Shown here: in pieces, positions 34,435-46,565 of the stretch | Layout of the letters: each line of letters begins with the position of its first letter | Position numbering within the stretch: the stretch's first letter is position 1 | Source: Seiridium cupressi | Lineage: Eukaryota > Ascomycota > Sordariomycetes > Amphisphaeriales > Sporocadaceae | Assembly (NCBI GenBank): GCA_036674765.1 | Contig: JARVKI010000090.1 | Span: 1 to 64,000 of the forward strand | Reading direction: 5' to 3' | DNA length: 64,000 bases | Notes under the pieces: model-generated | The model's database searches: none | What the model saw: the letters and a program-made list of their open reading frames with translations, nothing else | What the model was told of the DNA's origin: nothing | Program-made: the position numbers and the translations under genes

Positions 34435-35870
34435 CTATGTATCCTCATGCATCGTCACATTTTCATATCGATCATAACTCCTCTTGGGTGCTTTCCAGTA
34501 GTCTCCGGACCAAGGCCACACATGCCCATTGGGAGGATTGTCCCGGTTGGTTGAGCCCCCAAGGAGCGGTTCGTGCGTTCGCTGAGGTACCGGCTTTCTT
34601 CGTGGTAACGACGTCGATGCACTGTTAGGGCCATTCATCGCGTAGGGGTCAGTGGATCGTCCATAGGGCCCATATGGCGTCGAGAAAGACATCGAGTCCC
34701 GGGTTCTGAGCGCAGGGTGTTGACTTTGCCAATCGTGCTGCTGCTGCCCATTGTGGCGTACCGGGCTCAAAGGCGTTGTGGTTACCATGGGTTGCTGTTG
34801 ATCCTTCGGATGCGGAGAGAAATAATCCCTCGATCGCCTGGGGCTTCTTTCCGGTACAGGGACGGGACTAATATGCCTGTGGATATCATCATCTCGCACC
34901 TCCTCCGAGACTGGTGTCAGTGTGCCGAAAGAACTACGCGAGCCTCTCTTCTGGCGGACCCCAGCCACTGCAGTTGTGTCTGGTGGGTCTGCGAATGGGT
35001 CACTTCTGCGCGCGTCGACGTCTCGCGCCAATGGATCAGACGACGCTCCGCCCCGTATCGTTGTCGTTACCGTTGGTGCCATGGTAGATCCGATAAATGC
35101 TGGAGTTGGTGGCCGTGATTCGACTGACCCGAGCCTTCGTTTGGATGCTCTCCTCTGTCTGATCAAGCATATTGCCAAAACAAGAGCTACGAGAACAGCC
35201 ACCGCCAGTGGAATCCCAAGGCCGATGGCAAGTTTGCCAGAGGAAGAGAGCCCAGAACCGGAATCGTTGGTCTCAGTGGTAACGAGACTAGCTGGGGTGG
35301 ATTGCGAACTTGCTGTTATGGTAACTAAGGAGGTCACTGTGGCAGATGTAGGTACGGCGGAAGGAGCGGATGCTGACGTCGGTACTGATGAAGCGGATGC
35401 TGACGCTGGTACTAATGTCGATCCAGAAGCTGCAGTCGTCGTCGCCGCCGACGTAGTGGGTCCAAGTTTGCTGGTCAAATATTCTTGCACATCACTGGGC
35501 AAGGAAGTGAACCAGCTAGGCTTCTTCCCATCGAGAAACTCAGACCATAAGATGGCGGAGACCTCCGGCAGATTCGTGGCAGCTATCTGCCTCAATGATG
35601 AAGGGATTGCAGTCAAGAGAACCTCTGCCAAAGACAGCCTACTCTGTGAGTGAGCACAGAATATACAGCGCAAGGCAAATTGAATGACATAGTATCCAAT
35701 ATCAAAGGAACTTACGGATCCAGGGGCGCTGATGCCGCTGCTGACCTTGCTAGTCGCTGTGCATCGAATGATGGTGCGGATGTAATCAAAGGCGGCGGCA
35801 CATCATTTAAGACGCGGCAACGCGACAAAACCGCACACCAGGTCAGGATGATCCAAAACGTTTGAAGCAT
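34435..35870 (-). CDS. single-pass plasma-membrane protein with Ser/Thr ectodomain and long cytoplasmic tail
   Basis: Two exons, 35716-35870 and 34435-35641, encode 453 residues. The 74-nt intron is GTAAGT...CTCACAGAG; the second AG of the tandem acceptor is needed to keep the frame. The N-terminus MLQTFWIILTWCAVLSRC is a signal peptide. An ectodomain of about 90 residues lacks cysteines and contains LPEVSAILWSEFLDGKKPSWF. It is followed by a Ser/Thr/Ala/Pro-rich, probably O-glycosylated stalk, a membrane span at about 189-212 (AIGLGIPLAVAVLVALVLAI) and a basic stop-transfer RQRRASKRR. The ~240-residue cytoplasmic tail is rich in Pro, Ser, Arg and Gln. The layout resembles the fungal Wsc/Mid2 class of wall sensors, but no WSC or CFEM domain is present, so a sensor role is only an analogy. 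Confidence 0.8.
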
Positions 35871-38279
35871 AATAACCGAGCTCGTACTCGCTCACATAAT
35901 CTAAAAAGTTTTAGTGGTTTTGGATCATCGCAGGCTGTGGATGCCCATTGAATCGAGATAGAGCAGCTATTTCAACATCAATCTTCTGGAAGCGGGCAGC
36001 ATGCGCCACCTCAGGGTGCTGCAGCTATTGTGGCAATTGTTTCCAGCTTCGTTGGCCTATACCTCTGTATATGTGGCTAGCGCGTGCGCATCATGACCTA
36101 TATTGTGTGGCTGCATTTTCGCAGTCCACCTATTGGGGTTTAGGGTGACTGTGGTCAAGGCAGTGGCAAAGATAACGACTTGCACCGCCACACTGCCTCT
36201 CGGCAAGTCGGCTCTGGGGAGGCCTAGAACACGCACAAGAACCGGATTCCCAGCCATTCCGGGCTCTCGCTGCGAGGGCACGTCATTTGAGCTGTCCAAG
36301 GGTCAGCAACTGCAACCAAATTATAATGACCAATCGTGACAGCACGCTGCCGAACCGACCAAACCCCATTGTCCTCTGGTTATGGCAGAATGTTAGAGAG
36401 AGGCGTTGGTTGGTAAATGAGGTAGACAGCCCGGCCCAACGCTACCAATTTGTTTCCCTTAACGTAAAGATCAACGCCCATGACTTTTTCCAACTTGCCC
36501 ACTTTTGACTACAATGCTGAACGTAGCATCTTGATATACGCGAGCTCTCATGCCAGCATGCCAAGCTTTCGGGGAGGCTTCGCGATTTACCGAACACAAC
36601 ACAATCCCCACATATTCTTGGTCCCTTCGCTAAAAGCTACGCGAACCCGAAGACGTCGTTTACGGCATAAAATGACGACCAGTAACATGCCCGTCAACCA
36701 AGCCAAAACTCTACCATGTTACGGCCCTATCAATACTTGTCGGCTCGCGCTGCCGTCGCGCAGGACAGCGGTTCGTTCAATCCATCTTGAAATAAAGCGT
36801 GCTGTTGCCTCGGCCCTCCAGCATTGGGACCTGGCTATCGGGACCTGGCTATCGTGGGGAACACATACGTTTCTTCCCCAGAGTATTGGTGCTTCGCCAT
36901 CATGACTGCAGCTGACCTTAAAGAGCTCAATCGTATCCTTTGGCTCCTGTCCCACATCTGTCGAGCTGAACACGTTTGCGCTTACAAGATGACGGCCAAG
37001 ACAATTTTGTTGACGACAAGCCTCAGAAACACACAGGCATAGGCCAGCAAGACATTTTGAGGACGGACGGGTGCTACTTGGGTCTGAATTGACGCGCTCT
37101 CACTCTATAATTCCTCCGATCAGGCGATGCTCATGGATCTTAGGCCAGCTATTTGACGCAGCTGTATGAAGATACATGATGGTCACGAGGGGTAAATCAA
37201 TTGGTAAATCGGATATTTGAAACTGACTAAAGACAAACGCGTAGCTAGTGAATGCGCAGTATGGCAGAGAAGGCTGGACGCCCGATATTTAGCTGACTGA
37301 AGCAGTCGTCTACAGGATTCTCAGAAGAATCAGGTAGTCAGAGCCCAGCTGCATGACTGTTGGTTGTTCGCTGCAGGAAACCGAGGTTTGGTATCATATG
37401 ATATTGGAACCCAATAGGGGAAGGTTCCGTGCTATTGGTCGACGGACTCGGTGTATCGTGTTGTTCCCAATCCGCAACATGCCCTATTTCGCGAAACCGA
37501 AGTACCATTTTCAATTCCGATCAGGCGTTCTCGTGATCATTCGCGGACACAAGGTAGACATAACTAACAGAGTCATTTAAGGATCGATACTGAAATCGTG
37601 GTCAAGCAAACACCCAGAGTCTTATTTCCCCTCGACAGAGCGTTGTTTATCGACCTAGAAATTCAATCCTAGTGACAGATACAATCTATGAAACAATTAT
37701 TGTCTTTCTTCCCGAGCTTCCCCAATTGCGGAAACTCAGCACTACCTCCCAAGTCTTGCCATACATGATATTCCAACGGGGTGATCTCAGCTACAGATCA
37801 CAGCAGAGAAGTCTGAAGAAGCAGGAATCCCGGATCTTGGCCTGTTAATTTTTAATGTGTCATAAGCAACCGCTGCGAGTACGATCACTTTTTCTATTTT
37901 TATTTTTTATTCTTTTTATTTTCTCCCCCCTTCTCGGCAGGCAGGGCTGGGGCCAAGTTATTTGGCCTGTGGCAAGCACAAATGGCACAATCCCGGACGT
38001 CGTGACCGAGGCATATATAAAAGCAAAATTGTGACCGCGACGTTCGAACAGGTCGCAAACAGTACCATGGCTTGAAAGCGCCAGTACTCTCATAACTGTT
38101 GAGTACACGGCCCCTCCAATGGCGTGATGATCCTTATTCGTTGGCCTTACCTTCGCTTCCAGCTTTGTAACTACAGCCTCGCAGTTATCCATGTCTTGTG
38201 CCATGGTTTTTATTCGCGAGTTATGCTATAGCTCCTATGATACCCTAAGTAATGGGTCGGTATGCAACATCGTTGACGA
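35871..38279. other. 2.4 kb without a supported gene
   Basis: Short frames on both strands; none has a domain or clean intron structure. A minus-strand frame at 37860-38204 starts with a plausible 18-codon coding stretch followed by GTAAGG, but no second exon follows. Confidence 0.5.
36826..36853. repeat. 14-base direct tandem duplication
   Basis: gggacctggctatc occurs twice back to back. Confidence 0.85.
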
Positions 38280-39499
38280 TGGCCCAATTATGAGGATTGT
38301 ACTCGGAGGTCTCCCCCGTATGTTTTAGTTGTAGGGATCGGAGCCACTGGCGCTGACACTACTTCATTCCTCAAGAAAGCTGGAGTGGGTAATATCTATC
38401 TGAGTTATCGTGGCTAGACTTACTTGGTACGAACATCAGCACTGCATAGTCCCACCCTAAGCATTGTTCTAACATTGAACAGCTTCCTCGAATGGTGGAT
38501 GGTAAGGCTTTTGACCACTCAATGTCGCACCGACTGAATTGCATCATAAGGTACCTGGGCAGCTGGTCACCCGGGCTGGTCATCACTATGATGTCGAAAG
38601 GCCTGAGAAGCGCTCAGTTCAAGGCCTTCCCCTGGCTTGCACAGCACCGCTCGTTCTCTTCACCACGACCCCTATCAAAAGCACCCATGCTGCATCGTGT
38701 CCCAATCTTCTCGGATGACTTGGCTGAGAACCTGGGGAACGGTAGTGTGAAGTCGGTGGTAGGCATCTGGGAAGTGACTGGACCGCGTGCCCTTAAGCTG
38801 ATCGACGGTACGATTCTCAATGATATTGATGCCATTGTCATATGCTCTGGGTATCACTATGACTTCTCGTTGGTTGCTGGGGCAGGTAATCCCGTGGGTC
38901 CTGAGAAGGCTCCAGACAACTACCGTCGATTGCGAGCCACTCTGTATTTTGACCCCGGCCATCCTTTCCCACGTTTATATCACGGTTTCATTTCTGAGCA
39001 GTATCCTGAGTCTCTCGCGTTCCTTGGCCACATGCTAATTGCGGGGCCGCCTTTTGTAATACACGATCTGATACCCATGGCATTGGCTGGCCTTTGGACC
39101 GGCAACAACACGGTCCCGACGGGTTCTGAGATGAGAAAGGACATTGATGCACACTATGGTTTTATAGTGAAGGCGCTGCACACCAATCACGTACACCATC
39201 CAGGGATGCGCTTCAACGGCAAGACCACATACGAGTGGTTGCACAAGACTGCTGGCACAGGGGTATCAGATCACATAGGGAACTTCGGTATCACAGCCTG
39301 CAAGGTCTGGTGGAACGATAGGAAGTTCTACAATCTGCTGAAGGATGGCGTCGTCGTTCCAGCCGTGTACCGCTTATTCGACACGGGAAGAGGCCAAAAG
39401 CCGTGGAGTGGTGCCAGAACTCATGTTAAAAAAGTAAACCAGGAGGTAGCGCAAATGGGAGAAGCCTCGAAGAAGCAAGAGAAGACGAAACAACACTAG
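38280..39499 (+). pseudogene. flavin-containing monooxygenase, N-terminal half missing
   Basis: Homology starts abruptly at about 38280 with WPNYEDC, then the NADPH-binding strand VLVVGIGATGADT. The frame closes at TAG 38415. After a region with a CTAAC branch point and AACAG acceptor at 38482, it resumes (LPRMVDGKAFDH...) through DAIVICSGYHYDF, the C-terminal CSGY block of flavin monooxygenases, to the TAG stop at 39497-39499. No GT donor exists in the right phase near 38411, so the splice donor is lost. The FAD-binding GxGxxG and the FxGxxxHxxxY signature that should precede are absent from the upstream 300 bases. The remaining ~380 codons are well preserved. Functional members oxidise N or S centres of small molecules using NADPH. 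This copy lacks FAD binding as seen here, so a 5'-truncated pseudogene is the best reading. Confidence 0.7.
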
Positions 39500-42400
39500 C
39501 GTCAAAATGTATAGATTGTAGACGTTATTAGCCCCAGTATAAGGCCTATTGTTAGTTTAATTGCCCAGATTTACTATAAATGTATTCTTCTTTTCGCGTT
39601 TCATGCTTTCTCGTGAATCCGTGCCACTCTCGAGGCGACCGAAATTGGTTCAGAGGAGGTAGTGGCTCTGATTCGCTTGCTCGCGATATGGTCCAACGAA
39701 AACATCTGCCATGCTAGGCTGGCCGCACAATGATGGACGGCATCTTGCATCGCCAAGTGAGATTACGATCTCACAACCGTTTGAATGTGGATGATGAGTC
39801 AGACATCAACGCACGTTCTTTGCCCTCATTATTTCATTTGTAGCAGTGTGGGGATGGAAGCAAAACCTTGGCTTGCGAGTGTTCAACAGCATGAGACATG
39901 ACCGTGACTGAAGTCTTGGGTTTTGGACTCGATGTATGATCCCGAGATGTGGCTTTGCCTCCTTATTGATCGAGGAGCCTCAAGAATGCAATGTTAAAGC
40001 CTGAGTACGACTGCAAACAATTGTTATGTGATTCAAAGCATTGCATTCTAACTTGAAGTGACGGGCGTAGTATTCTGCCGACGACGTGGGTCTCTGCGAA
40101 TGGCCAAACGGCATCATATAGCATGCTGTTCCCGGAGGCCACGCGAAAGGCAAGGGGCACAATTATGGCAAGGTGCCGATTGGCCGGCCGAAAATTGGTC
40201 ACACGCAATCTTCCTGCTTCTGTCGTAGCGCTCTCAAGCCATCGTGGAAATTGCGAGAAGCTGGGGATGAGGCCATTTCCCCCCGTATTCTAAGAGAAGT
40301 GGTAGATCCCATATCTCAAAAGTGCAACCACGGGTATGTGGGTTGTCAATCTTGATCAGAAGTGCACAACCCGGCCCACTGGAGATCTAATATCGTGGCT
40401 GTGACATTAAAAAATCAATAGTCAAGATTCTTTGTGCGACTGGACGGGGTCTCAACGGGACGTCAGGGCCTGCTCCTGAACCTGTCGAATCAGCTCATTG
40501 CCTATTGACTAACCTAGTGAGTTGATAGAGTGCGACTGTTCAGTACAAGAAGGTCGGTAACCAATCGCGGAGGGCCGGAGATTCTAGAAGAGTGCTAGAA
40601 GGTGGCAGTGCTACGCATGGGCCATTTTGAGCTCTAAGTCTTCTTGGTGGCAGCTAAAATGAAATCATTTATAGTGGTCCAGATTAGGGGTCGATTGACG
40701 ATGGCGGTTGCAGCTGAACTGGAGCAACACAAACCTATTTGCTGGGCCTGAATTAAATTTCAACGATCTGGACGGTCGTGGTCGATCCCTCTCGACTGGT
40801 AGAAACGTGAGGTCGACACTCGGATTGCCCAGTTGCATGCAGCTCTGGCATAATGCAAGCGACAACAGCGTGAGCGATGACGACTTCAAGGGAATAGGGG
40901 TCTTCCCGCCTAGCGAAGAGGGGCTAGCGGTAGATCGCTAGGCTGGAAAATCTCAGGGGGACCAGGGGATGAGGCTCTAGTGATCTCCACATGACGAACT
41001 TGGTAGCAATTTTGATTATTTCGTAACCGCTCGTGAGTCCTGTAAATATCGACAAATTGAGGACAGGTCATCTGCGAATGAACGGCGATGTAATCGTGTT
41101 TTAGACCTAGGGCGTCATAGTTGTGCTTTAGACCGCGGCTATCGGCCTGGCCGATCTCCGACATACGGTCACATAACGGCAGAACAGTCTTGCATTCCTA
41201 GTACCCTCAGCGAGAATGCGCAAGGAACGTGGGTGGTATCTGCACGTCCTCCCGTGGATCATATTGGTTATTGACCGACAAAGGGCACGAATCGTGATTT
41301 ACTGTAACACGCAAAATGTGTCGATGAACACAGTTGTGGGCCTTGGGAGCGAACCGTCTGCGGCGCGAGGCGAAAAATATTCGCAACCATGTCAAGCCGC
41401 AACCAAGCTCATATCCCCATAGCGACCGGCGAATGTGTAACCAGCGGTTTGTAGCCGGGTGACAGGCCGGAGGATAAGAAACGTCTCCACGAGAATCCCG
41501 TATATCTTCAGTAGTTAGCTTACCGAGCCGTCAAGATGTTTTCGGCCCTGGTTTGAGGAGAATCGAAATGGGCATTGGAGGTGAAGAGTTGCGTGCGGGG
41601 ATATAGAACCAATTCAGATTGCTCAGATGGCATGTTGACAGATTTGCCAAGATTGACCAGTAGCCGAGGGACTACGCATCTCATCTCCATCGCCTTACCT
41701 CGTTGCAGGGTCGTAAAACAAGAGTACCGCCCAAAGCTGTCTATTGTCATGGAGGTGGGCGGGTCTTTCAACAGATCTGGGTGCAAGGCTGGCAAAAGCC
41801 CAACCTCAACAGGGGCCCTTGTGCCGCGAGGCTGGCCGAGTTGGCGGGGTTGGGACAGTCCTGCATGGGAGTTGCTAAGTCATGGATTGAAGACGAGCTC
41901 CTTGGCTGTCAAGAAGGTAGCGTGGTTCCCTCGAGGAGCACAATATAGCGCATGAAGCCGGACTGGAACGCTATCATTTGCAGCAGAAGCATTGTGCATA
42001 TGGAGAAAGTGAGAAGCAGGGAAGCAAGCTCTTTACCGGTACTAGCCCGGCTGAAGCGGCGTGGCCAACAGGGTTTAGCTCCGGCTTCCGTGTTGCCCTG
42101 TGCACTGTAGCACATTTGTTTCTTTTTGGGTTCAGTCCAGGGCTTGCAGTAACGTGTTCGTTGTGCGGCTGCACGGTATCTGTACTCTGTACCCCAAACC
42201 TTAGCAGCAAACCTTGCTGTTTTTGACGCATCGGGTGCCATCCAATACGCTCAAGACAAGCCGAGAGGTTGTTATGTGCACTTGTTCGCATGGCCCCCTT
42301 TTGCCGTTTTGCAGATGATTGTGTAGTTGTTTGCGTTATGGGATAACTCCAACCTTGTAAGTCTTTGGTCCCTGAGAGCACAGTGCCACGTGGGCCGTCC

Positions 42401-43829
42401 CGCACCCCAATCAGTGTTCCGGTCTAGCTCTGACAAGCAGAGTGGTTCTCATTTTTCATCAATTTTTCATTTTACATTTTTTTTGCTCCATCCCCCCCCC
42501 CCTTGTACCTAAAGCCGGATGCACGAAACATCATTCCAACGATGGATGCATCTTGCATCGTGCATAATGCATTGCTTGCTCGATCTTCAAGGTCGATCCG
42601 CATGCCAAGCAGAACTTTCAGCGTTGCACGGTAATAGTGATCTACCACGACCGAGCATCGCTTGCAGTGATCGCCGTGAGCCTCAAGCGAAAGCCTTGTC
42701 CATCGGCGCGACAGAAGATAGGTAGGTACATAGTACATTCCCTTGGAAGGTCACTAAAATGGTCTACTGGAATCACCCGCCCGGCCGGATTGACAGCGGT
42801 CTTCTAGAATTGGCTCAACCCTGTACCCTCTCCTCGAGCCCACTAATCCAATCACACAGGGCAAGATGATTGTTTCTACTCGAGACACAGCCAGGCTTAT
42901 GGCGAGGCCTACATACAGAGGGTTCACCGTAGGAACGAGCCGCAGGGTTGGACTATCCGTCTAACTTTGATTCGCCCGCGGGTTATATGCTGCAGGCGAC
43001 GGGTTTTTCTCTAGACTACCGCCATACTGTAGTGAAGGCGCTAGGAAGCGTTGCCGAGTGCTTTGTTAGCTCCCAATGTCTCTCTATTTGTTGTTGTTGG
43101 CTGCCCCCAATTGCGGGAGCCCTGCAAGGCAATCCACCAGGCATACAAAGCGTTGGAACGGACAACTATTGGAAGGCGCCGGGTGAGCAGGGTGTGCAAC
43201 TAGGACTAATGGGCAGTTGGAATCTTGAATACCACGCAGCCTACCGACGCATGAAGTCGATAATCGTACACACAAAGGCCAACCAATTCCAACCCACCGG
43301 CCTCCAGCCTCTCACTCTGCTGACCCTCTCGTTGCCACCCCCCTAGCACATTTCAGTGTGCGCCGAGCTCCAAGGCCATCGATTGGACCTGGGTGCACAT
43401 GTGGCTTGCGCATCGTGTAAGCATGAGTCTTCACACCCTTAGTCATATGGAGCTGTTGCCTCATGACACTTTTTTTTTTTTTTTGTGACAGCGCAACTGC
43501 AGAGACGGTCAGTCGTGTAGTCACTGTTACTTACAGCTCAAACAGAGTTTCTCGGTTAGGTAACTTGCACAAGACGGAAGCCATCCTCTCGCTTGTCTTG
43601 CATGGGCACCGCTGTTCATCATTACAGCAACTGCGGTACATGGACGGAAGCAAGCCAGGGTAGGAGAAACAAAAGGAGGGAAATCTTGGTGGCCCCCAAC
43701 TTGAACGAGTCCCAGTCCATCCAATGCACCCAAGCCCAGTCCAGGTCAGTCTCCACGGGCAGCACAGCACAGCACAGCAGAGCACACCACAGCGGACCAC
43801 CGCGCAGCGCACCACACCCACTAGACTAG
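39500..43829. other. 4.3 kb without a recognisable gene
   Basis: Only short frames (60-140 codons) on both strands, with no domains, signal peptides or consistent introns. Low-complexity stretches occur at 42460-42510 (T-rich, then C9 or more) and 43470-43490 (a run of about 16 T). The last part has CA/GC-rich imperfect repeats (43755-43810). It may contain the promoter and alternative leader exons of the RRM/R3H gene. Confidence 0.5.
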
Positions 43830-44612
43830 AGGGCCACTCCACTTGCAGTTGGCCGTCTCCCCCCATTATCCAGTACAGGGTTCAGATCAATCTTTCTTCT
43901 CCGCCCAAACCTCTTTTGTCACCAACCAAATTTTCTCCTTGTTGACTTCCTATTACAACCTCCCACTCACCTACCCTATACCTCTCCTCCTGACCTCACC
44001 GGCGAGATCACGACTCGGGGTCATCTTCCTTCTCTCGACTGCTTACACAGCCACGTCTGCATTCTGCTCCCCATCCTTTCGCCTCTCCTCCCCTCCCTCA
44101 GCTCCCTGCCGCCTTGCATCCATCCCACACACGGAGACTTGACCGATCCGGCTTGGGCTCCCCGTGACGAAGTACGACTTGTTTTTCGGCTCGCTGCATC
44201 TTCCCAACCCACCTGCCAATCCGACCGCTTTGTGCACTCCAGCCCTCTCAGACCACCTGCCTCCTGCACCCACCACCGACGATCTTGCCTCTGCCTCGTC
44301 CCGCTGCCTCCCCCAGTGCTGTCGCAAGAAGGCCTTGTCATATCTCGAAAGGGAAAGGGCGGGAAAAGAGTCCATTTAGTGAACATTGTTTGCGCGTCTC
44401 CTCTCGCGCGGCAGCGACTCGACCACCTGCCACTCTGCACATACTTCTCTGCACATACTTGGCAGTCATTCTCCTGCCGGTTGCTGCACTTCTTCATCGA
44501 GACTCCATTGCCCAAAGCAACAAGGGATTTGCAGCCTGCTAGTGGTCCCTAGCAGCTGCACTCGTCCCGCACTTCTCCGCGCCGGCATAACGGCTAGAAT
44601 AGGATCGCAACC
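43830..44612 (+). promoter_or_regulatory. long pyrimidine-rich leader of the RRM/R3H gene
   Basis: From about 43850 the plus strand is strongly C/T-rich (repeated tctcctcc, ctcccc, tctctc) up to the ATG at 44613. In filamentous fungi, pyrimidine tracts mark core promoters and long 5' UTRs of regulatory genes. Small upstream frames are present. Transcript start and any leader intron cannot be placed from sequence. Confidence 0.45.
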
Positions 44613-46565
44613 ATGAATCAGCAGCACGACATGTACTACGACTATCCAACCACAGCGAACCGGTCGCCCAGCTCGACGAGACAAGGTTATGCTACAGTCG
44701 GCCTGTCAAGCCTCGGAGGTGCACGCGGTCAGAGACAGCCTCTCGATGGCTTGGGTCAAAACCAGTCGTTATATAGCGACGATCGATTTGGAGGTGCATC
44801 GGGCTACGATACCATGTCGAGGCTGGATCGTCTCGCTCCAAACTCAAACTATATGCTAGAAAATACTCAGACATGGGGCTACAATGGGGGGGTGGCCACT
44901 ATGAACGGTCCTCTGAACGGTAATGGTAGACTTGGCTCGCGAACTGGAGGCCGAAGACCTGGCCTTCCAACTGTATGTATCCCTGACAATCCCGTAGCTA
45001 TTGACTTGACCTCATAACTAACCTTCTGGCTCATAGACTTGGACTGACCAATCTGGGCCTGGTGTGCCGTCGATGACCCAATTCTACGATCATAACATGC
45101 CCTTGAATGGTAGTGAGCACGATCTCGGGGGTCTTGGGGATGGTCGGGGGCTCAACACGCCTGGGTCGATGGACGAGCAGCTTATTCCCACGGCGATTGT
45201 GATCAAGAACATTCAATTCCAGTGCAGGAAGGAAATTCTACAAGGTCTGATGGCGTCTTTGAACCTGCCGCAGCCCTATGCCTTCAATTACCATTTCGAC
45301 AAGGGTGTTTTCAGGGGGCTTGCTTTTGCGAACTTCTCCACACCTGAGGATACGCATATTGTCATCCAGAAGATGAACGGGCTAGAAGTTATGGGACGAA
45401 AGTTGCGTGTTGAGTACAAAAAGATGCTCCCTCAGGAGGAGCGAGATCGGATCGATCGCGAGAAGCGCGAGAAACGCGGGCAGCTGGAGGAACAGCATCG
45501 TGCACCACTGCCCCAACACCAACAAAGTGCTCTCCAGGCACTTGGAGTAAGCGTGAACAAGCAACCAAACGGCTCGCCAATTCGTGAGTGGACTGCTATG
45601 ATTTACCCTGGTCCTAACATGACATGCTGACAGATCGTTTAGGTGATATTGATCTGAACCATCCCAAGACTCTGGAGTTCTATACGGAATTGACTATGTT
45701 TCAGCGCGACACCGCCCGCGAGACCTACATCTTTCCCCCGGATATTGCGCCTGAGGACCGACGCCAAATCCACATCCTCGCTCACAACATGGGCTTGGAG
45801 CATCACTCCATCGGTGAGAACGATAGACGCCAGATTCAAATCAGCAAAAAGCCCCAGCAGTCTCCTCCCGCGCATGCGCCGCACCAGCTTCCTGCCAATG
45901 TTTCCTGGGAGGATCACAGGAGAGGTCTGAGCCGCGCAGCCACCTTTGACTTTGCCGAGTCCAGAATCGGCAATGGAAGCGCCTACCACACTATCGGGAG
46001 GCAAGGTCCGACTTTGGAGCTACCTGGCACTCTTGAGAGTGGCATCCCGAACAATCTCCGCGCCGCCAAGAGTTTTGCCGACTTGCGCACTCACAGTCCC
46101 AGTCCTGCGCCGTCCGGTTCGAGCTACGTCGGTCTCGGAAATGGTCTTGGGGGCTCTCGATATGGCGACTACAGCTCCCTCGCAACACCGCCTAACCTGA
46201 CTCCTACTTCTGCTCAGAATGCGGCCTCCAGCACTGACGCATTGTTGTCCGGCGGGATCGGCTCCTTAAGCCTTGGGTATGATCCGACCTCTTCACATCT
46301 CCGGGCCAGGGATGCCCCCGGGGCCATCGGCAGCCAGAGACCTGGCGCTACCAACACATCTGCACCCGGTCGCACAGCTCCGGACAGGCAGCCCCGTGGA
46401 CCAGAGTGGGGAGAAGCCTTCAACAGCCGCAACCGAGGCCACATGCAGAGGAACAGCGGTAAGCAGCCCCACGTGGCAGCTGAAGCCGAAAACTTGATCG
46501 TAACTAACACGGCCATAGATTCCTCCGATGCGGGCAGAAGCTCTGCCGCTTCCCGATTTCATTGA
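44613..46565 (+). CDS. RRM + R3H domain RNA-binding protein (Pin4/Cip-like)
   Basis: Four exons, 44613-44972, 45037-45583, 45634-46458 and 46519-46565, give 592 residues. Introns are 64, 50 and 60 nt with GTATGT, GTGAGT and GTAAGC donors, clear CTAAC/GCTGAC branch points and CATAG/ACAG acceptors; the last intron is in frame and could be retained. An RRM spans about 170-250 with RNP2 VIKNIQF (175-181) and RNP1 RGLAFANF (213-220). A highly charged helix follows (ERDRIDREKREKRGQ). An R3H domain lies at about 315-375 with DRRQIH carrying Arg345 and His349. The N-terminus and C-terminus are disordered, rich in Gly, Ser and Asn. This combination is known in the fungal Pin4/Cip1-Cip2 family, which binds mRNA and tunes stress and cell-cycle transcripts. 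It is a housekeeping-type conserved gene, intact, with a long C/T-rich leader. Confidence 0.92.

Noticed and set aside
34922..35653. Plus-strand 243-codon frame
   Set aside because: Runs antisense to the membrane-protein gene across its Ser/Thr/Ala-rich stalk; composition artefact.
37860..38204. Minus-strand 114-codon frame with a plausible first 18 codons then GTAAGG
   Set aside because: Sequence after the putative donor has no coding character and no second exon was found before the window features end; too weak to list as a gene.
43755..43812. Repeated gcacagcaca-type words suggesting a structured repeat array
   Set aside because: Imperfect low-complexity CA/GC sequence with no constant repeat-spacer unit; not a CRISPR or satellite.
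44021..44552. Overlapping 100-160 codon frames on both strands before the RRM/R3H gene
   Set aside because: Low-complexity products of the pyrimidine-rich leader, without domain or splice structure.
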